A stretch of 48,613 nt of DNA from Dehalococcoidia bacterium (GCA_030610855.1 JAUWQY010000011.1:1-48613), one strand, 5' to 3'. Positions 25,591-36,419 are shown, counted from the first letter of the stretch. The notes: generated by a model from the sequence alone, not told the origin. A program made the numbers and translations.

Positions 25591-26511
25591 TTACGACCTC
25601 TTGAGGTGTTTCAGAGCCTGCTCAAGGTCCGTGGGCAAGGGCGAAGTGAATTCCCGGTATTCTTCGGTTGACGGCAGGCGAAAACCGAGGCGATAGGCGT
25701 GGACGAATTGCCTCTTGAGATAAGCCGATCTTACTCCATAAACGGGGTCGCCGACCACCGGACAACCGATAGCTGACAGGTGCACCCTGATTTGATGTGT
25801 GCGCCCTGTTACAGGGGTGACTTCGAGCAAAGTGTAGTCATCCAGATACTTGCGTACTCGATACTGGGTGCTAGCCTCTTTTCCTGTTTCTACTATTGCC
25901 ATTCTCCGTCTCTGATGCAGGTCTCGCCCGATAGGCGCTTCAATTATCCCCTGTTCGGGGGATAGCTTTCCTTTAACAAGGACGAGGTATCCTTTGGTTA
26001 CAGTGCGGCTTTTGAACTGTGCCGCCAGATATTCCCGGGCAGAGTCATTTTTGGCGATGACTATGAGCCCCGACGTATCTTTATCCAGTCTGTGGACAAT
26101 GCCCGGGCGCATCAGGTCGCTGCTCATAGCCAGGTCGGGGCAATGAGCTAGAACGGCATTGACCAGAGTATGGCTGGCATGCCCCGGCGCAGGGTGAGTT
26201 GTCAACCCTGCAGGTTTGTCTACAATCAGTATGTCTGTATCTTCATAGATGACGGCCAAAGGAATCAGTTCAGCCAAGGGACGGGTAGCCAAGGGGGGGA
26301 GCTCGACCGTTACTCTATCCGTGTCGTTCAACCTCCGGCTTGCCTTTGTCTTCTGCCCGTTGACGAGAACACAACCCTGGACAATTAACTTCTGCAAATA
26401 GCCGCGTGAGAATTGCGGAAGAACACGAGCTAAATACTTGTCAAGGCGGATGTCGCCAGCAGGCGGGCTGAATTGAAGCTTCTCAATCTTTGGGCCTGTG
26501 GGTGCGTTCAT
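25591..26511 (-). CDS. rluD: RluD-family 23S rRNA pseudouridine synthase
   Basis: A 306-residue RluA/RluD-type pseudouridine synthase. The N-terminal S4 RNA-binding domain is IRLDKYLARVLPQFSRGYLQ. The catalytic motif GIVHRLDKDTSGLIVIAK holds the active-site aspartate, and GRTHQIRVHLS is the C-terminal family motif. It probably modifies helix 69 of 23S rRNA. It overlaps the lspA end by 29 bases; dksA-like, lspA and rluD form one operon. The lspA-rluD pairing is common in bacteria. Confidence 0.93.
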   Translation of the reverse strand: MNAPTGPKIEKLQFSPPAGDIRLDKYLARVLPQFSRGYLQKLIVQGCVLVNGQKTKASRRLNDTDRVTVELPPLATRPLAELIPLAVIYEDTDILIVDKPAGLTTHPAPGHASHTLVNAVLAHCPDLAMSSDLMRPGIVHRLDKDTSGLIVIAKNDSAREYLAAQFKSRTVTKGYLVLVKGKLSPEQGIIEAPIGRDLHQRRRMAIVETGKEASTQYRVRKYLDDYTLLEVTPVTGRTHQIRVHLSAIGCPVVGDPVYGVRSAYLKRQFVHAYRLGFRLPSTEEYREFTSPLPTDLEQALKHLKRS

Positions 26512-27070
26512 GTACTTTTCTAAATACGCCCGACCTATGAAAGTAATAAATGAGGGCCAAGATACCCACGGTCATAGCTGCGTCAGCGATATTGAAGGCA
26601 GGCCACGAGAAGAGCGGGTGCAGGTGGACACGGACGAAATCGGTTACGTAGTGAGGAGGACGGAAGCGGTCTACCAGATTGCCAACAGTCCCGCCCACAA
26701 TCAAAGCGAAGGACGTTATGCCCAGGCTGTTAGCCGGTGGGAAGCGATGAAGAAAGAGGGAGATAATCAACAGACCAGCTATGCTGACAGTGATGATAAG
26801 GCCAGTTTGATGGGGAAACAGACCGAAGGCGGCGCCGTAATTCCTGACGAGCACTAGGTCGAGAAAGCCCGGCAGCAACTCCAGTTGGCTTGTGGGAGAC
26901 AGATTGGCCCTTACCCACAGCTTACTCAGTTGGTCAAGAGTAACCACGAGAGCAGCGACAATCAGTAACAGCCTGAACTCTCGCCTATGCCTGCTCAGAG
27001 AAACGGTTGACTTATCTTCGCCCACCAAACCTGTTGTTATGCAATCCGCCTGCTCTACTTGGGGACCCAT
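26483..27070 (-). CDS. lspA: Lipoprotein signal peptidase (signal peptidase II)
   Basis: A 195-residue membrane protease that removes lipoprotein signal peptides. It has four hydrophobic segments and the two catalytic aspartates in GNLVDRFR and FNIADAAM. The family motif RNYGAAFGLF lies between. A 30-residue N-terminal extension before the first membrane segment is longer than usual, so a later start is possible. ATG 27070 overlaps the end of the preceding zinc-finger gene by 16 bases. The lipoproteins at 44796 and 46121 are likely clients. Confidence 0.95.
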   Translation of the reverse strand: MGPQVEQADCITTGLVGEDKSTVSLSRHRREFRLLLIVAALVVTLDQLSKLWVRANLSPTSQLELLPGFLDLVLVRNYGAAFGLFPHQTGLIITVSIAGLLIISLFLHRFPPANSLGITSFALIVGGTVGNLVDRFRPPHYVTDFVRVHLHPLFSWPAFNIADAAMTVGILALIYYFHRSGVFRKVHERTHRPKD

Positions 27071-27432
27071 TCTCCTCTTGCATCCTTTACCCGACTTGCC
27101 TTACAACTCAGGCATAAGCTTGCTTGAGGTATAGCTTCAAGGCGGGCCTCCTCTATGGCTTGTCCGCAGGCATCGCACAGTCCATAGGTGCTGGCTTCGT
27201 ATTTCTCCAAGGCGTGCTCCACATCGCTAAGAGACTCTACCAGTCTTTTCTCCAGGACGAGTCTCTTCTCTAGTTCGGAGGCTTCATCGGCTCCTTCCTC
27301 TCTCTTGCCGAATGGACTGCCTTCTCTTCCCTCTGCTGACGGTTGCCCGCGAGCTCTCAACTGCTCTATCTTCGCCAGCAGTTCTGTTTTTTCGCTTTTT
27401 AGCCTTTCATGAAGTTTAGTATGTTTAGCCAC
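27055..27432 (-). CDS. DksA/TraR-type zinc-finger regulator
   Basis: A 125-residue protein with a long charged coiled-coil N-terminal half and a C-terminal C4 zinc finger (CDACGQAIEEARLEAI then CLSC). This is the layout of DksA/TraR/YteA proteins, which reach into the RNA polymerase secondary channel. The start is GTG 27432 behind a purine-rich stretch. It is first in the operon with lspA and rluD. Whether it responds to ppGpp as DksA does cannot be told, since the acidic tip pair is not obvious. Confidence 0.85.
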   Translation of the reverse strand: MAKHTKLHERLKSEKTELLAKIEQLRARGQPSAEGREGSPFGKREEGADEASELEKRLVLEKRLVESLSDVEHALEKYEASTYGLCDACGQAIEEARLEAIPQASLCLSCKASRVKDARGEWVPK

Positions 27433-27718
27433 TTCCTTTCTTCCTCCTTAGGTGGTTATTCTAAGCCAGTGTCAGTTGTCGAGCAGGCCGTGAGAAGCGA
27501 GATTGCCAAGTATCATCCACCTAATACTCTGAGCTCGCGCAGAAGCCCTGTCGAAGGGCAAGGAGTCTCACCTCTGCTAAGGACGTTCTCTGCTGCGAAT
27601 GCCTTAGAATCTCCATCGGGCCTATTCGGACTCCTGTAGATAACACTGCCAAATATGCTCCCGAAATCGCTAGATATTGAAGAGACTCTTCTAAAGATCT
27701 GGACCGGTATTATGTTGA

Positions 27719-29614
27719 CTAGACCTCGCGGAACTCACCTTCCACTGTGCCTTCGTCTCCTTCACCAGTCCCTTGTTGGTCAGTTCCCTGCTCGCCAGGC
27801 GAGGGCTGCCCTGGCTGCTGGTAAACTGACTCTCCGACCTTCTGCATAGCCTGCGACAGCTCCTGCGTGGCATTGCGAATGGCACTAACGTCCTTCCCTT
27901 GAAGAGCTGACTTCACGCTGGCTATCTTGGCATCGATATCCTGCTTCACGTCGGCGGATATCTTGTCTCCGTGGTCACGGAGCGTCTTCTCTGCCGTGTA
28001 AGCCAGGCTATCGGCAGAATTGCGCACCTCCACTTCCTCTTTGCGTTTAGCATCCTGAGCAGCGTGCTGCTCAGCCTCTTGTCTCATCTTTTCCACTTCC
28101 TCTTTGCTCAGTCCGCTAGAGGCGGTAATGGTAATCTTCTGTTCCTTGCCTGTGCCCTTATCACGGGCGCTAACATTGATAATGCCGTTGGCGTCTATAT
28201 CGAAAGTCACTTCAATCTGGGGCACACCTCGCGGCGCAGGCAGAATGCCGTCCAGCATGAAGCGTCCCAGAGTTCGGTTGTCAGCTGCCATAGGGCGCTC
28301 CCCTTGTAGAACATGTATTTCGACACCTGGCTGGCTGTCGCTGGCGGTGCTGAAGATCTGGCTCTTCGCAGTAGGTATAGTAGTATTGCGAGGAATCAGT
28401 GGGGTAGCCACGCCTCCCAGCGTTTCTATACCCAGAGTGAGCGGAGTGACATCGAGAAGAAGGACTTCTCTGATTTCCTGCCTAAGCACCCCGGCCTGAA
28501 TGGCAGCACCTAAAGCTACTGCCTCATCGGGATTGACTCCCTTGACAGGCTCCCTGCCAAAGAACTGCTTCAGAATATCCTGGATCTTGGGCATCCTTGT
28601 CTGACCGCCGACAAGAATCACATTATCGATCTGGCCTGGCTTGAGCTTGGCATCCTTCAGTGCCTTGCCGCAGGGTTCGATGGTCTTGTCCAGTAAATCA
28701 GAGGACAGTTGTTCGAGCTTGGCCCGAGCCAGTGTCATGCTGAGATGTTTGGGACCGCTGGCGTCCGCGGTAATGAAGGGTAGGCTTATCTCTGTTTGAG
28801 ATACTGTAGATAGCTCCTTCTTCGCCTTTTCGGCAGCGTCTTTCAACCTCTGCAATGCCATCTTGTCCTGCTTCAGGTCGATGCCTTGCTCCTTCTTGAA
28901 CTCATCACAGACCCAGTCCATAATCCTCTGGTCGATGTCGTCACCACCGAGGTGGGTATCGCCATTGGTTGACTTAACCTGAAAGGTGCCCTCACCCAGT
29001 TCAAGGATGGAAATGTCGAAAGTTCCGCCACCCAGGTCATAGACGGCAATAGTCTGATCCTGTGTCTTGTCCATCCCATAGGCCAGCGCCGATGCTGTGG
29101 GTTCATTGATGATACGCAAAACGTTGAGTCCGGCTATAGCCCCTGCATCCTTAGTGGCATTTCGCTGGCTATCGTTGAAATAGGCTGGCACGGTGATGAC
29201 GGCGTCGGTGACCTTGTCCCCGAGATACGCCTCAGAGTCAGCCTTTAGTTTCTGCAATATCATAGCTGATATTTCCTGGGGACTATACTCCTTGCCTCCC
29301 ATCACCACCCGGCAATCGCCATTGGCGGCCTCGGTGATCTTATATGGCAGACGCTTTATATCGTGTTGAACTATGGCGTCCTTGAACTTACGCCCGATAA
29401 GGCGTTTGATACTGAATATCGTATTCTCAGGGTTGATTATTCCTTGCCGCTTGGCCAACTCCCCAACCAATCTTTCCCCGGTTTTGCCTATGGCTACCAC
29501 TGAGGGAACAAGATTGCCGCCTTCAGCACTGGGTATGATCTTGGGGTCGCCTCCCTCAATCACTGCTGCGGCACTTAAAGTGGTACCCAAATCAATCCCT
29601 ATAGCTCTTCCCAT
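27719..29614 (-). CDS. dnaK: Chaperone DnaK (Hsp70)
   Basis: A 631-residue Hsp70. The ATPase domain opens [13 protein letters not shown] and contains [17 protein letters not shown] and [17 protein letters not shown]. The substrate-binding domain and an acidic Gly/Gln/Glu-rich tail follow. The start [12 protein letters not shown] has GGAG 9 bases before it. It is third in the hrcA-grpE-dnaK operon; dnaJ is not in the window. The 286 bases after it hold no gene that I can support and no clear terminator. Confidence 0.98.
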   Translation of the reverse strand: MGRAIGIDLGTTLSAAAVIEGGDPKIIPSAEGGNLVPSVVAIGKTGERLVGELAKRQGIINPENTIFSIKRLIGRKFKDAIVQHDIKRLPYKITEAANGDCRVVMGGKEYSPQEISAMILQKLKADSEAYLGDKVTDAVITVPAYFNDSQRNATKDAGAIAGLNVLRIINEPTASALAYGMDKTQDQTIAVYDLGGGTFDISILELGEGTFQVKSTNGDTHLGGDDIDQRIMDWVCDEFKKEQGIDLKQDKMALQRLKDAAEKAKKELSTVSQTEISLPFITADASGPKHLSMTLARAKLEQLSSDLLDKTIEPCGKALKDAKLKPGQIDNVILVGGQTRMPKIQDILKQFFGREPVKGVNPDEAVALGAAIQAGVLRQEIREVLLLDVTPLTLGIETLGGVATPLIPRNTTIPTAKSQIFSTASDSQPGVEIHVLQGERPMAADNRTLGRFMLDGILPAPRGVPQIEVTFDIDANGIINVSARDKGTGKEQKITITASSGLSKEEVEKMRQEAEQHAAQDAKRKEEVEVRNSADSLAYTAEKTLRDHGDKISADVKQDIDAKIASVKSALQGKDVSAIRNATQELSQAMQKVGESVYQQPGQPSPGEQGTDQQGTGEGDEGTVEGEFREV

Positions 29615-29616
29615 TT

Positions 29617-30165
29617 CTACTTCTCCTTCTGAGTTCCTTGCGCTGTCTTTCCTTTTCCTCCTCCCATACCGACTGTCACGAGGCTGGGACGAATTACCTT
29701 GTCTTTGAATCTGTAGCCTTTCTGTGTTTCCTCGACAACCACCCCCTCCTGCCCCCTTCGCTGCATTATGGCTTCATGTACGCGAGGATCAAAAGGCTCT
29801 CCCCTGGCTTCAATCTCGGTTAAGCCTTGCCCCTCGAGGATTGCCTTGATTTTATTATAGATGAGCCTGATACCTTCTGTCCAGCTTGATTCAGCGAGTT
29901 CAGCAGGAACCGAAGCAATAGCCCTCTCCAGGTCGTCTATGACAGGCAATAAGCTACAGATAAGCGCGCCGTTGGCAAACTCAATGGTCTCCTTCTTCTC
30001 CTGCTCAGTACGCTGCTTATAGTTAGCAAAGTCCGCCTGGGTTCTCTGCCAATTGGCTAGATACCTCTCTGCCTTTTCCTTCTCCGCAGCTAGAGCTTGC
30101 TGTAACGATTCAATATCCTCAACTTGCTCGATTCCCGGTTCAGTTACCTCGTTGCTCTCAACCAA
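29617..30165 (-). CDS. grpE: GrpE nucleotide exchange factor
   Basis: A 182-residue co-chaperone that releases ADP from DnaK. It has a long N-terminal helix ([20 protein letters not shown]), the family stretch [12 protein letters not shown] and a C-terminal beta domain ([12 protein letters not shown]). The open frame extends to 30204, but that part lies within hrcA. AGGAGG just past the hrcA stop is 7 bases before a TTG at 30165, so I take TTG as the start. It ends 2 bases before dnaK. Confidence 0.93.
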   Translation of the reverse strand: MVESNEVTEPGIEQVEDIESLQQALAAEKEKAERYLANWQRTQADFANYKQRTEQEKKETIEFANGALICSLLPVIDDLERAIASVPAELAESSWTEGIRLIYNKIKAILEGQGLTEIEARGEPFDPRVHEAIMQRRGQEGVVVEETQKGYRFKDKVIRPSLVTVGMGGGKGKTAQGTQKEK

Positions 30166-30178
30166 CGGTAGACCTCCT

Positions 30179-31195
30179 TCAAGTATATTCAACCGCTGCG
30201 TCACTTAGCAACGCTGAGAGGCAGGTAAGCGAGGAGATGGTCTTGGCGTAGTCCATCCGTTTCGGTCCGATCACTCCCACAATGCCGCTTGCCCTATCAG
30301 GTTGTCCGTATTGGCTCGTTATCAGGCTTAAGTGTTGTAACGCGGGCTCTGGGTTCTCTTCGCCAATGACCACCTTCACCTCTCCCCTCTTGAATTCCTG
30401 GCGAAGTATGGTCCTGAGCCAGTCCTCCTTCTCCAGGACCTCCAGAATCCTGAGCATGCTGGGACTGCTGGTAAACTCCGGTTGACTCAACAGCAAATAC
30501 AGTCCCTCAAGGTGAGGCTCACCATATTCCAGCTTGTCTTCGGCAGTTATCACCTCTGCTAAGCACTCGGATATTCGCCTTTCTTCTGAAGAAAGGTCTT
30601 CCTTCTTGGCCAGGATCTCGCTGCTTGTCATTCCGGCGTAAGCAAGAGTAAGCTTGTTAGCTAGCCTCGTTAACTCATCCTGGCTGACCTTTCTTTGGAA
30701 AGACAGGACCTGCCGGCTTATCCTCGCTTCATACAAGACCACTATCAGCAAAGCCATGAAATCGTGCAGGGATACCAAATCGAGATGCTTGAAGCGGCAG
30801 CGAACTGGCTTGGGCGAGGTTATTACCACCAGGTTGCGAACAAGGCCAGCCAGAAGCGCGGCCACCGTCTTCAGCCATTGCTCCAGACCTTCTTTCGCTT
30901 CTTTGAGAATGTAAGAAGTCAGATACTCCTCAACGGGAGGGAAGTCAATGTCCTCTCCTATCAGTTCCACATAGTAGCGGTAAGCTTTGTCAGTAGGGAT
31001 ACTTCCGGCCGAATGGTGCGGGTGGATGATATATCCTTCTCGTTCCAGGTAAGCTGTATCATTGCGGACGGTAGCCGGGCTTACCTTCAAGCCATATTTC
31101 TCCACAATCGCCTTTGAAGCCACCGGCACCGCTCCGGTGATATAGTCTTCAACTATCACTCTGAGAACAGTCTCTCGTCTTTCCCCTACGGCCAT
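30179..31195 (-). CDS. hrcA: Heat-inducible transcription repressor HrcA
   Basis: A 338-residue HrcA, which binds CIRCE operators and is refolded to the active state by GroE. The N-terminal winged helix contains AIVEKYGLKVSPATVRNDTAYLEREGYI. The GAF-like middle and the C-terminal GVIGPKRMDYAKTISSL are standard. It is first in the operon, with a CIRCE-like site touching its own start codon and a promoter 34 bases before it, so it should repress itself. Confidence 0.97.
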   Translation of the reverse strand: MAVGERRETVLRVIVEDYITGAVPVASKAIVEKYGLKVSPATVRNDTAYLEREGYIIHPHHSAGSIPTDKAYRYYVELIGEDIDFPPVEEYLTSYILKEAKEGLEQWLKTVAALLAGLVRNLVVITSPKPVRCRFKHLDLVSLHDFMALLIVVLYEARISRQVLSFQRKVSQDELTRLANKLTLAYAGMTSSEILAKKEDLSSEERRISECLAEVITAEDKLEYGEPHLEGLYLLLSQPEFTSSPSMLRILEVLEKEDWLRTILRQEFKRGEVKVVIGEENPEPALQHLSLITSQYGQPDRASGIVGVIGPKRMDYAKTISSLTCLSALLSDAAVEYT

Positions 31196-31222
31196 TTGGC
31201 ACTCCTCCCTTTTGATTGCTAG
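31196..31222 (-). promoter_or_regulatory. Degenerate CIRCE operator abutting hrcA
   Basis: On the minus strand CTAGCAATC-N9-GAGTGCCAA matches the CIRCE consensus TTAGCACTC-N9-GAGTGCTAA at 7 of 9 and 8 of 9 positions. The right arm ends at the base before the hrcA ATG, and the spacer contains the ribosome binding site GGGAG. Confidence 0.75.
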
Positions 31223-31228
31223 GAGACC

Positions 31229-31257
31229 AATCTATCACTGTAAGCACGTTCTGTCAA
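31229..31257 (-). promoter_or_regulatory. hrcA-grpE-dnaK promoter
   Basis: On the minus strand a perfect TTGACA (31257-31252) is followed after 17 bases by TAGATT (31234-31229). The CIRCE-like site begins 6 bases further on, over the expected start of transcription. Confidence 0.7.
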
Positions 31258-31294
31258 CGGCGCTGTGGGCGCCAGCTTTCATAAGTACTGATTG

Positions 31295-31326
31295 TTGACC
31301 GAGAGTGAGATGTGGAGTAGTATTAT
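31295..31326 (+). promoter_or_regulatory. Candidate glyA promoter
   Basis: TTGACC at 31295-31300 is followed by TAGTAT at 31318 (17-base spacing) or TATTAT at 31321 (20-base spacing). Either -10 box places the transcript start within a few bases of the GTG at 31336. Confidence 0.45.
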
Positions 31327-31335
31327 AGCACAATC

Positions 31336-32592
31336 GTGAAGACAGCGAAGGCATTTTCCTTGCCGCAACGTGATGATAGGTTAGCTCAAATCCTGAAGCT
31401 GGAGGCAGAAAGGCAAGCAAGCACCATAAACCTTATTGCCTCTGAAAACCATGCCAGCCCGGCAGTGCTCGAGGCGCAAAGCTCTCTCATAATCGACAAA
31501 TATGCTGAAGGATACCCCGGCCGCCGCTATTATAGCGGCTGTGTTCACGTAGATGAAATTGAGAATCTGGCTATTGAGAGAGCCAGGGAGCTATTCAGAG
31601 CAGAGCATGCTAATGTCCAGGCTCATAGCGGCAGCCAGGCCAACATGGCAGCCTATTCCGTCCTGCTGAAACATGGAGACACCGTTATGGGGATGAGTCT
31701 CAGCCATGGCGGGCATCTAACCCATGGCTCTGAGGTCAACTTCTCCGGCAAGTGGTATCACTTTATCCCCTACGGAGTCGATCCCAAGACCGAGATGCTT
31801 AACTACGATGAACTTGAAAGGTTGGCTCTCAAGCACAAGCCCAGGTTGATAGTAGCTGGGGCAAGCAGCTACTCGCGCATCATCGATTTTGAGAGGTTCC
31901 GCCACATAGCTGATAGGGTGGGTGCCAGGCTACTGGCTGACATAGCTCACATAGCAGGAATAATAGCCGCTGGGCTCCACCCCTCCTCAGTGCCCTATGC
32001 GCAAGTTAGTACTGCCACTACACAGAAGACCCTGCGCGGCCCCAGGGGAGGGCTTATCTTGTGTGAAAAGGAGCTGGCTCCGGCCATTGATGCTGCGGTT
32101 TTCCCCGGGATGCAGGGCGGTCCTGCCATGCATACCATCGCTGCCAAAGCTGTGTGCTTCTTCGAAGCCATGCAACCTGAATTCGTCGATTACCAGAAAT
32201 CAGTGCTGGAGAACGCCTGTGCTCTGGCTTCCGAACTCCAGAGACACGGCATGCGTATCGTCTCCGGAGGCACGGATAATCACATTGTCCTGGTTGACCT
32301 TTCCCGTCTGGGTATCAGTGGCAAGGATGCTGACGAAGCTCTGGAGGCAGCGGGCATCACGGTAAACAGAAATGCCATCCCCTTTGATCCCAAGCCGCCG
32401 CGGATTACGACTGGTATCCGACTGGGCACCCCGGCGGTAACCACGAGAGGTTTCGGCCCCGAGGAGATGAAGCGCATCGCATCTCTCATTGTCAGTGTGC
32501 TTTCGCCCTCGGCGGACAAGCTTGCTCAGGAACAAGTCCGCCGGGAGGTGCGGGAGATGTGCCGGCAGTTTCCTATTGCCGGGCTGGCCTGA
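31336..32592 (+). CDS. glyA: Serine hydroxymethyltransferase
   Basis: A 418-residue PLP enzyme that interconverts serine and glycine with tetrahydrofolate, feeding one-carbon metabolism. [15 protein letters not shown] and the PLP-lysine region [14 protein letters not shown] are clear. The residue before the lysine is Gln, where E. coli GlyA has His228. The start is GTG 31336 with no ribosome binding site, close behind its promoter, so translation may be leaderless. Length is normal for the family. Confidence 0.96.
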   Translation: MKTAKAFSLPQRDDRLAQILKLEAERQASTINLIASENHASPAVLEAQSSLIIDKYAEGYPGRRYYSGCVHVDEIENLAIERARELFRAEHANVQAHSGSQANMAAYSVLLKHGDTVMGMSLSHGGHLTHGSEVNFSGKWYHFIPYGVDPKTEMLNYDELERLALKHKPRLIVAGASSYSRIIDFERFRHIADRVGARLLADIAHIAGIIAAGLHPSSVPYAQVSTATTQKTLRGPRGGLILCEKELAPAIDAAVFPGMQGGPAMHTIAAKAVCFFEAMQPEFVDYQKSVLENACALASELQRHGMRIVSGGTDNHIVLVDLSRLGISGKDADEALEAAGITVNRNAIPFDPKPPRITTGIRLGTPAVTTRGFGPEEMKRIASLIVSVLSPSADKLAQEQVRREVREMCRQFPIAGLA

Positions 32593-32663
32593 GGCATCTC
32601 TCATCCCACTAACCTCTCTACTTGCTTCCGCGAACTCGTCCCCGCGAAACCGCGATGGTTTCA

Positions 32664-32672
32664 TGATATAAT
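32664..32672 (+). promoter_or_regulatory. Extended -10 promoter for prs
   Basis: TGATATAAT is a perfect extended -10 element. No -35 box is apparent. Transcription would start near 32679, which rules out the upstream TTG at 32672 as the prs start. Confidence 0.6.
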
Positions 32673-32701
32673 TGAGTCAGTTCTCAGATGAGGGAGAAGC
32701 A

Positions 32702-33643
32702 ATGATGGACGAGTTAAAGGTGTTCAGCGGCAGTTCCCATCCCGCCTTAGCAGGGGCTGTCTGTGGTTACTTGGGTATACCCCTGGGGAGAACCGAGGTC
32801 TTCGAGTTTAGCAATGAGAATATCTTCGTACGCATCCTGGAGAATGTCAGGCAGCGAGATGTTTTCATCATTCAGCCCATTTGCTCTCCGGTGAACAAGA
32901 GCCTGGTCGAGTTGCTTATCATGCTTGATGCCTTTAGGCGAGCCTCGGCAGAGCGAATCACCGCTGTTGTTCCTTACTATGGCTATGGCCGTACGGATAA
33001 GAAAGACCAACCCCGGGTCCCTATCACTGCTCGTCTGATTGCTGACCTGATTACCACCGCCGGAGCAAACAGATTGCTCACTGTGGACCTCCATGCGCCT
33101 CAGATTCAGGGCTTCTTCACCATACCTGTGGATGAACTCACCGCTCGGTCCATCTTGGCTCAGTACATCAGGGAAAAGGCTCTGGATAATCTGGTAGTTG
33201 TTGCTACTGATATTGGCATTTCCAAGGTAGCCCGTGATATGGCTGCTAAACTTGGAGCCCCCCTGGCTATTGTTGAGAAGAGGCGCTTGGGAAATATCGA
33301 TGCTACTGAGACCCTCAATGTGATCGGCGAGGTTGACGGCATGTGCGCCTTGACCGTTGACGATGAGATTGATACCGCCGGGTCTCTGGTTGGGGTGGTG
33401 GATGCTCTTCTGCAACACGGAGTTACCGAGGTTCATGCCTGCTGCACTCACCCTGTGTTCTCCGGACCCGCGATCCAGAGAATAGCCGCCAGCCCGGTGA
33501 AAGAGGTAGTCGTTGCCGATACCATACCTGTCAATGGTGCTAAGAAACTGGATAAGATCACTGTCCTGTCCATGGCTTCGCTCATCGGCGAAGCCATTCA
33601 CCGCATCCACACTGGCTTATCGGTGGGAGCAATGTTTGAGTGA
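32702..33643 (+). CDS. prs: Ribose-phosphate pyrophosphokinase
   Basis: A 313-residue PRPP synthetase, which makes phosphoribosyl pyrophosphate from ribose 5-phosphate and ATP for nucleotide, His and Trp synthesis. Visible motifs are FSNENIFVRI, VVPYYGYGRTDKKDQPR, the metal-binding VDLHAPQIQGFF and the PRPP loop LTVDDEIDTAGSL. The canonical loop reads VDDMIDTAGT. The frame opens earlier at a TTG (32672), but GAGGGAGA before the ATG pair at 32702/32705 fixes the start. Confidence 0.96.
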   Translation: MMDELKVFSGSSHPALAGAVCGYLGIPLGRTEVFEFSNENIFVRILENVRQRDVFIIQPICSPVNKSLVELLIMLDAFRRASAERITAVVPYYGYGRTDKKDQPRVPITARLIADLITTAGANRLLTVDLHAPQIQGFFTIPVDELTARSILAQYIREKALDNLVVVATDIGISKVARDMAAKLGAPLAIVEKRRLGNIDATETLNVIGEVDGMCALTVDDEIDTAGSLVGVVDALLQHGVTEVHACCTHPVFSGPAIQRIAASPVKEVVVADTIPVNGAKKLDKITVLSMASLIGEAIHRIHTGLSVGAMFE

Positions 33644-33720
33644 TAATCGCGTAGTCAGCGCTGCGCACTCCGCACTCAGCAGTCAGTGGTCAGCAGTTAG
33701 CTGAGAACTGAAGGCCAAGA
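33644..33720 (+). repeat. Short CAGT/GGTCAG-rich filler repeat between prs and secA
   Basis: The stretch CAGTCAGTGGTCAGCAGTTAG around 33680-33702 is made of imperfect CAGT/TCAGCAG units, of a kind that recurs between genes in many genomes. I see no promoter. The secA ribosome binding site (AAGG) is weak. Confidence 0.4.
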
Positions 33721-36411
33721 ATGCTCAAGTTATTCAAGGGTCTATTCGATTCTAACGAGAGGGAACTGAAGCGCCTAGAGCAGGATGTCGACGAGATTAA
33801 CCGGTTGGAGCCTCAGTATGAAGTGCTCAGCGACGCTGAGCTTCGGGCTAAGGCGGATGAATTCAAGGCACGGCTAGCTGAGGCTATTAGTAAGATTCAG
33901 CAACAATTGATTCAAGCACGCAAGAAGCAAGAGGAAACTTGGCAGCTAGAGCAAGAGCTTGCAAAAATCGAGAGCCGGGTTTTAAATGAGCTTCTTCCTG
34001 AGGCATTTGCCGTGGTTAGGGAAGCAGCTAAGCGGACGATAAAGCAGCGCCATTTTGATGTCCAGTTGCTGGGCGGCATTGTCCTTCACCAGGGGAAGAT
34101 ATCCGAGATGAAAACCGGTGAAGGAAAGACCCTTGTCGCTACCTTGCCCCTCTATCTCAATGCCCTTGGCGGGCAGGGCTGCCATCTGGTTACTGTCAAT
34201 GATTACCTTGCGCGGCGGGACTGCCGCTGGATGGGACCCATCTACGACGCCCTGGGTGTAAGGGTGGCATCCATCAACGCCCAGCAAACGATTGGCCAAC
34301 CTGCCCCTTCCTATATCTATGACCCTGGCTATGAGTCGGAAGACCAGAAGTGGAGTTTTCTCCGCCCCGTCACTCGGCATCAGGCCTATGAGGCGGATAT
34401 AACTTACGGCACCAACAATGAGTTTGGCTTCGATTACCTCAGAGACAATATGGTTATGGATCTATCTCAATGCGTGCAGCGTCGTTTGAACTATGCCATT
34501 GTCGATGAGGTCGACAACATCCTTATCGACGAAGCCCGTACCCCGCTGATTATTAGCGGGGCTGCCGAGGAGGCAGCCAGGAAGTATTATACCTTTGCTC
34601 AGTTAGTTGGTCGCCTGAGCAAAGACGAAGACTATACTATAGATGAGCGCACTCGTACGGCCAGCCTTACCGACGTGGGCATCACCAGAATTGAGAGCAT
34701 GCTGAAGAAAGAGGGGATACTCAAGGGACCCGATCTCTATGACCCTTCCAACTATTTCCTCACTCAATATCTGGAGAGTGCGCTTCAGGCTCGTGTCCTG
34801 TTCAAAAGAGACAAGGACTACGTGGTTAAGGATGGACAGGTCATCATCGTGGACGAATTCACGGGCAGATTGATGTTCGGCAGGAGGTATTCGGAGGGCT
34901 TGCACCAGGCCATCGAGGCCAAAGAAAGAGTGAAAATCCAGCGAGAGTCAGTTACTATGGCCACCATCACCTTCCAGAACTATTTTCGCCTCTATCAGAA
35001 ACTGGCGGGCATGACCGGAACCGCCGTCACGGAAGCCGAGGAGTTCCACAAGATCTACAAGCTGGAAGTGGTAGTCATACCTACAAATAAGCCATTGAGG
35101 CGCACGGCGCACCCTGACCAGATATACAAAGACGAGAAAGCCAAGTTTGCCGCCGTGGCCAGGGAAATCAAGCAGTTGCATGACCAGGGGAGACCTGTCC
35201 TTATCGGCACAACCTCTATTGAGAAGTCAGAGCATTTGTCTGACCTCCTGAAGAGAAACGGCATCCCCCATCAGGTGTTGAATGCCAAACACCATGAAAA
35301 AGAGGCAGCCATAATCGCTGAAGCCGGGCGACTCGAGGCGGTAACCGTGGCCACAAGTATGGCCGGGCGCGGTGTGGATATCATTTTGGGGGGCAATCCT
35401 GAGGAGCGCGATGAAACAGAATGGCAGGAAGAACATAAGAAGGTGATTGATCTTGACGGACTTCACATCATAGGTACCGAGCACCACGAAGCGAGACGCA
35501 TTGACCACCAGCTACAGGGGAGAGCAGGAAGGCAGGGAGATCCGGGCAGTTCCCGCTTTTATGCTTCGCTGGAAGATGAGATTGTTCGCCGCTTTGGCGG
35601 TGACCGTGTCAAGGGACTTATGCAGTGGGCGGGTATGGATGAGAACACGCCCATTGAGCACTCCATAGTCAGCAGGGCTATGGCCAATGCCCAGGTCCAG
35701 ACCGAAGGCCACAACTTCAATATTCGCAAACACCTGGTGGAATATGATGATGTCATCAACAAACACCGCGAGGTGATCTATGCCGAAAGGAGAAGAATCC
35801 TCAGCGGCGCCGACCTCAAGGCAAACATAATATCTATGGTTCAGGACGAGATCAGGAGTCTGGTAGCCAGACGTCTCGGAAATGCTGGCTCCGACCTGGA
35901 GGAAGAGCAGTCTAATCTGTCCGGCCTGCTAGAGGATGTATCCGCTATCCTTCCTTTACCGCCGCAATTCAGGCATGACGGGCTTGTGGAACTCGACGCC
36001 GGGCGAGTCGCAGAGAAGCTGAGTGATTACGCCGTCCAGCTTTATGACCAGCGGGAGCAAGAGATAGGTGGCGATAATATGCGAATGGTGGAGAGGGTGG
36101 TCATGTTGCGCGTTATTGATAGATTATGGATGGAACACCTTACAGGCATGGATGATGTGCGTCAGGGGATAGGTCTGCGGGCTGTGGGTCAAGAGCAGCC
36201 GCTTATAGTGTATAAGAAAGAAGGCCATGCCCTCTTCGATGCCCTTCTAGCCGGCATTCAACACGATGTCGCCGGCAGCATTTATCATGTCGGCATTACC
36301 AGGGAAGCTCCGCAGAAGAAGGAAGCAGTTATGGTGGGTAAGAAGGTCGGGCGCAATGACCCCTGCCCATGCGGCTCGGGCAAGAAATACAAGCATTGCT
36401 GCGGGAAATAG
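33721..36411 (+). CDS. secA: Preprotein translocase ATPase SecA
   Basis: An 896-residue SecA motor that drives proteins through SecYEG. Walker A is [16 protein letters not shown], the DEAD-type motif is [20 protein letters not shown], and GTDIILGG-like [16 protein letters not shown] and [16 protein letters not shown] are the later helicase motifs. The C-terminus has the zinc-binding [18 protein letters not shown] that contacts SecB or the ribosome. A stretch around residues 195-220 between NDYLARRD and the next conserved block is longer than in E. coli. Confidence 0.98.
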   Translation: MLKLFKGLFDSNERELKRLEQDVDEINRLEPQYEVLSDAELRAKADEFKARLAEAISKIQQQLIQARKKQEETWQLEQELAKIESRVLNELLPEAFAVVREAAKRTIKQRHFDVQLLGGIVLHQGKISEMKTGEGKTLVATLPLYLNALGGQGCHLVTVNDYLARRDCRWMGPIYDALGVRVASINAQQTIGQPAPSYIYDPGYESEDQKWSFLRPVTRHQAYEADITYGTNNEFGFDYLRDNMVMDLSQCVQRRLNYAIVDEVDNILIDEARTPLIISGAAEEAARKYYTFAQLVGRLSKDEDYTIDERTRTASLTDVGITRIESMLKKEGILKGPDLYDPSNYFLTQYLESALQARVLFKRDKDYVVKDGQVIIVDEFTGRLMFGRRYSEGLHQAIEAKERVKIQRESVTMATITFQNYFRLYQKLAGMTGTAVTEAEEFHKIYKLEVVVIPTNKPLRRTAHPDQIYKDEKAKFAAVAREIKQLHDQGRPVLIGTTSIEKSEHLSDLLKRNGIPHQVLNAKHHEKEAAIIAEAGRLEAVTVATSMAGRGVDIILGGNPEERDETEWQEEHKKVIDLDGLHIIGTEHHEARRIDHQLQGRAGRQGDPGSSRFYASLEDEIVRRFGGDRVKGLMQWAGMDENTPIEHSIVSRAMANAQVQTEGHNFNIRKHLVEYDDVINKHREVIYAERRRILSGADLKANIISMVQDEIRSLVARRLGNAGSDLEEEQSNLSGLLEDVSAILPLPPQFRHDGLVELDAGRVAEKLSDYAVQLYDQREQEIGGDNMRMVERVVMLRVIDRLWMEHLTGMDDVRQGIGLRAVGQEQPLIVYKKEGHALFDALLAGIQHDVAGSIYHVGITREAPQKKEAVMVGKKVGRNDPCPCGSGKKYKHCCGK

Positions 36412-36419
36412 CTGGTCTC

